Assembly (NCBI GenBank): GCA_031254175.1
Contig: JAIRUY010000090.1
Span: forward strand, 1 to 6,892
DNA from: Treponema sp.
Lineage (GTDB): Bacteria > Spirochaetota > Spirochaetia > Treponematales > Breznakiellaceae
DNA length: 6,892 bases
Reading direction: 5' to 3'
Every line of letters starts with the position of its first letter. Within the stretch, counting starts at the first letter, position 1. A model generated the notes under the pieces. It was not told the origin of the DNA, did no database searches, and saw only the letters and a program-made list of their open reading frames with translations. The translations under genes and the position numbers were made by a program. This document shows positions 4,347 to 6,892 of this stretch, in pieces.

Positions 4347-6892
4347 ATGTTTGACAAATTTATCAAGGCGCTGTTCGGCTCCCAGCATGAACGGGATTTA
4401 AAGGCTCTTTTGCCGGTATTGCATGCCGTAAACGAAAAAGAAGTCTGGGCTGCCTCTCTTCCTGCGGAAGAATATCCAAAAAGGACAGCCGAATTCCGTG
4501 AACGTTATCAAAAAGGCGAAAGTCTGGACAGTATTCTGCCGGAAGCCTTTGCTCTGGCAAGGGAAGCGGCACGGCGAAACCTTGGCGAGCGTCCTTATGA
4601 TGTACAGGTGCTTGGTTCAATTGTTCTGCATCAGGGTAAAATCGTAGAAATGAAAACCGGCGAAGGTAAGACCTTGATGTCTGTAGCCGCCGCCTATCTG
4701 AACGCGATTCCCGGAAAGGGCATCCATGTTGTTACCGTAAACGATTATCTTGCAAGCCGCGATGCCGAGTGGATGAGACCCATTTTCAGTTACCTTGGGC
4801 TGACTGTCGGAACGATTCTTTCCGATATGGACAATGAGCGGCGCAAGGAAAACTATTCCTGCGACATCACTTACGGCACCAACAATGAGTTCGGTTTTGA
4901 TTACCTTCGCGATAATATGCACCGCAGTCTGGAAAACCGCGTTCAGCGCGGACACAATTTTTGTATTGTAGACGAAATTGATTCTATTCTGATTGACGAA
5001 GCGCGTACTCCGCTGATTTTTTCCGGAGCGGCGGAAGACGACACTTTTAAATACGCGGAAGTTGATAAACTTCTGGGCAGCCTGAAAGAAATCGAAAAAA
5101 AAGAAAACGGCGAATATCCCGATGAAACCCAGGGTGAAGAAGTAATCGGAGACTACAAGATAAATGAAAAAAACAAAAACATTTCTTTTTCAAATCAGGG
5201 ACTTGCCAACATTGAGGAAATTCTTAAAAAACGAAATCTTATACAGGGCGCGATTGTAGACGAAGAAAATTTTGAATATATACATTATTTTACGCAGGCG
5301 TTAAAAGCCCATCTGTTGTTTCATATTGATGTTGACTATGTTGTAGATGACGGACAGGTGCAGATTGTCGATGAGTTTACAGGGCGTATACTTCACGGCA
5401 GGCGTTATTCAGACGGGCTTCATCAGGCAATAGAAGCCAAGGAAAGGATAAAAATCGCCCAGCGCAACAGAACTCTTGCGACTATCACTTTTCAGAATTA
5501 TTTTCGTTTGTATAAAAAAATATCGGGAATGACAGGAACTGCCGATACGGAAGCTGTTGAGTTCAGCAAGATTTATAATCTTTATGTAGTTGTTATTCCG
5601 ACAAACCTGCCTGTTGCGCGTCTGGACGAAAATGATGTTGTCTATCTGAACGAGGCTGACAAGTACAAGGCTCTTTGCGATGAAATTGCCGAAGCCAATA
5701 AAAAAGGCCAGCCGATGCTTGTCGGAACCGTATCAATTGAAAAATCAGAAAGAATTTCCTCGCTTCTTTCACGGCGCGGCGTAAAGCACGAAGTGTTAAA
5801 CGCAAAAAACCATGCGCGCGAAGCGCTGATTATCTCCGAAGCCGGCGCAAAAGGAGCCGTCACGATTGCGACTAACATGGCAGGGCGCGGCACCGACATC
5901 AAGCTTGGCGGAAATCCCGATCACCGCGCGAGAAGGCGGGCAGGGACAAACGCCGCGCCGGAACAGTTTGCCGCAATTTATCAGGAAGAATATGAAAAGT
6001 GGAAAAAGGACTATGAAGAAGTCAAATCACTCGGAGGGCTTTATGTAATCGGCACCGAGCGCCACGAAAGCCGCCGCATTGACAATCAGCTCCGCGGACG
6101 TTCCGGCCGGCAGGGAGATCCCGGAAGATCCAAGTTCTTTATATCCATGGATGACGAACTAATGCGCCTTTTCGGCGGCGAAAGAATGAAAAATCTTATG
6201 TCAAGAATTGGCATGGAAGGCGGAGAGCCGATTTATCACCCCATGCTGAGTAAAAGCATTGAAAATGCGCAGAAAAAGGTAGAAGAGAGAAACTTTGAAA
6301 TCCGCAAGCACCTTCTTGAATATGACGATGTGTTAAATTCACAGCGTAAATATATTTACGACCAGCGTGACGCGATACTTTCTGACGAGGATCTGAAAAA
6401 ACGGGTTAACGATTCCACAGCCGCCATGGCCGGCGACTTGATTGACGAATACAATGCCGCAGGAAGGCAGGATGCGGCTTTGGCTCTCAAGGAACTGGCA
6501 GAGCAGCTCAGAACCAAATTCGGCTATAATCTGGCGATTGATCAAAACGCGGGGGCAAAAGGTTCTGAACTGCTGGAAAAACGCATTATTGCCGATCTGG
6601 AAAAAGATTTAAATGACAAAGAATCGCTTATCGGCTCTTCATATTTGAACATGATTATCCGTGATTATTATCTTCATGCGGTGGATCGAAAATGGCTGGA
6701 TCATCTTGAAAACATGGAGTCTCTGCGCGAAGCTGTGTACCTTCGTCATTATGCGCAAAAAAATCCTCTTACGGAATACAAGGTGGAAGGCTACAGGATT
6801 TTTGAAACCATGATAGAAGACATAAGACAGGAAATTGCAGGCCGAATGCACCTTATCCGCATACAGATTGCGCCGGGAGAACAGGCGCGCAG
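4347..6892 (+). CDS. secA: Preprotein translocase ATPase SecA, 3' end cut by window edge
   Basis: SecA is the cytoplasmic and membrane-bound motor that uses ATP to push unfolded preproteins through SecYEG. I translated from the ATG at 4347: 848 codons are visible without a stop. Motor domain 1 has Walker A M102-K-T-G-E-G-K108-T109, NDYLA, YGTNNEFGFDYLRDNM (176-191) and Walker B VDEIDSILIDEARTPL (208-223). The preprotein cross-linking region (about 230-370) follows, then GRRYSDGLHQAIEAKE, SGMTGTADTE (393-402) and IPTN (417-420). Motor domain 2 holds NMAGRGTDIKLGG (510-522), a charged insert of about 40 residues as in E. coli SecA, and the arginine-finger block GTERHESRRIDNQLRGRSGR (569-588). 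Scaffold and helical-wing regions continue to WLDHLENMESLREAVYLRHYAQKNP. The window ends at the beginning of the variable C-terminal linker, so the zinc-binding cysteine motif cannot be assessed. The start is chosen because MFDKFIKALFGS matches the family N-terminus; no good Shine-Dalgarno precedes it. Confidence 0.98.
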   Translation, partial: MFDKFIKALFGSQHERDLKALLPVLHAVNEKEVWAASLPAEEYPKRTAEFRERYQKGESLDSILPEAFALAREAARRNLGERPYDVQVLGSIVLHQGKIVEMKTGEGKTLMSVAAAYLNAIPGKGIHVVTVNDYLASRDAEWMRPIFSYLGLTVGTILSDMDNERRKENYSCDITYGTNNEFGFDYLRDNMHRSLENRVQRGHNFCIVDEIDSILIDEARTPLIFSGAAEDDTFKYAEVDKLLGSLKEIEKKENGEYPDETQGEEVIGDYKINEKNKNISFSNQGLANIEEILKKRNLIQGAIVDEENFEYIHYFTQALKAHLLFHIDVDYVVDDGQVQIVDEFTGRILHGRRYSDGLHQAIEAKERIKIAQRNRTLATITFQNYFRLYKKISGMTGTADTEAVEFSKIYNLYVVVIPTNLPVARLDENDVVYLNEADKYKALCDEIAEANKKGQPMLVGTVSIEKSERISSLLSRRGVKHEVLNAKNHAREALIISEAGAKGAVTIATNMAGRGTDIKLGGNPDHRARRRAGTNAAPEQFAAIYQEEYEKWKKDYEEVKSLGGLYVIGTERHESRRIDNQLRGRSGRQGDPGRSKFFISMDDELMRLFGGERMKNLMSRIGMEGGEPIYHPMLSKSIENAQKKVEERNFEIRKHLLEYDDVLNSQRKYIYDQRDAILSDEDLKKRVNDSTAAMAGDLIDEYNAAGRQDAALALKELAEQLRTKFGYNLAIDQNAGAKGSELLEKRIIADLEKDLNDKESLIGSSYLNMIIRDYYLHAVDRKWLDHLENMESLREAVYLRHYAQKNPLTEYKVEGYRIFETMIEDIRQEIAGRMHLIRIQIAPGEQAR

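Noticed and set aside
4363..4955. Two minus-strand open frames opposite the start of secA
   Set aside because: The plus strand encodes unmistakable SecA motor motifs throughout. The antisense frames have low-complexity products and no supported starts.
5873..6060. SecA insert between NMAGRGTDIKLGG and GTERHES as a novel domain
   Set aside because: An insert of similar length and charge is present in E. coli SecA and many others, so it is ordinary variation.

Overview
The window fits a chromosomal segment of a spirochaete, most likely a Treponema-type organism. This is an inference from the DUF-like membrane protein, the Rnf genes led by a HEAT-like secreted protein, the SecA sequence style and the moderate GC content. 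No rRNA or other taxonomic marker is present, so the assignment is tentative. There are no mobile elements, CRISPR arrays or tRNA/rRNA genes.

Layout. Positions 1-3396 hold three minus-strand genes that read as one operon: an exported HEAT-repeat-like protein (2173-3396), rnfC (847-2157) and rnfD (1-841, cut by the left edge). The junctions are 15 and 5 bases. The rest of the rnf set (normally G, E, A, B) would lie beyond the left edge. Positions 3397-3643 are non-coding and contain four adjacent stem-loops, the last followed by eight T. Positions 3644-4240 (minus) encode a small polytopic membrane protein of unknown function. A divergent promoter region (about 4241-4346) separates it from secA (4347 to the right edge, plus strand), which is cut just before its C-terminal tail.

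How the genes work together. RnfC and RnfD are parts of the membrane Rnf complex, which couples electron flow between ferredoxin and NAD to ion pumping. The HEAT-like protein heads their operon and may be an envelope accessory factor, but nothing in the sequence proves this. SecA is the ATPase that drives protein export through SecYEG; the HEAT-like protein, with its signal peptide, is a plausible client. The membrane protein shares only a control region with secA.

The most interesting signals are regulatory. Two genes (the HEAT-like gene and secA) each have a -10 element exactly 6 bases before the ATG and poor Shine-Dalgarno sites, which suggests leaderless transcripts. A 16-base palindrome sits exactly between the -35 elements of the divergent promoters. 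The hairpin cluster at 3480-3626 looks like a repeat-type element. A run of ten A lies inside rnfD. I did not find a convincing new multi-gene system.
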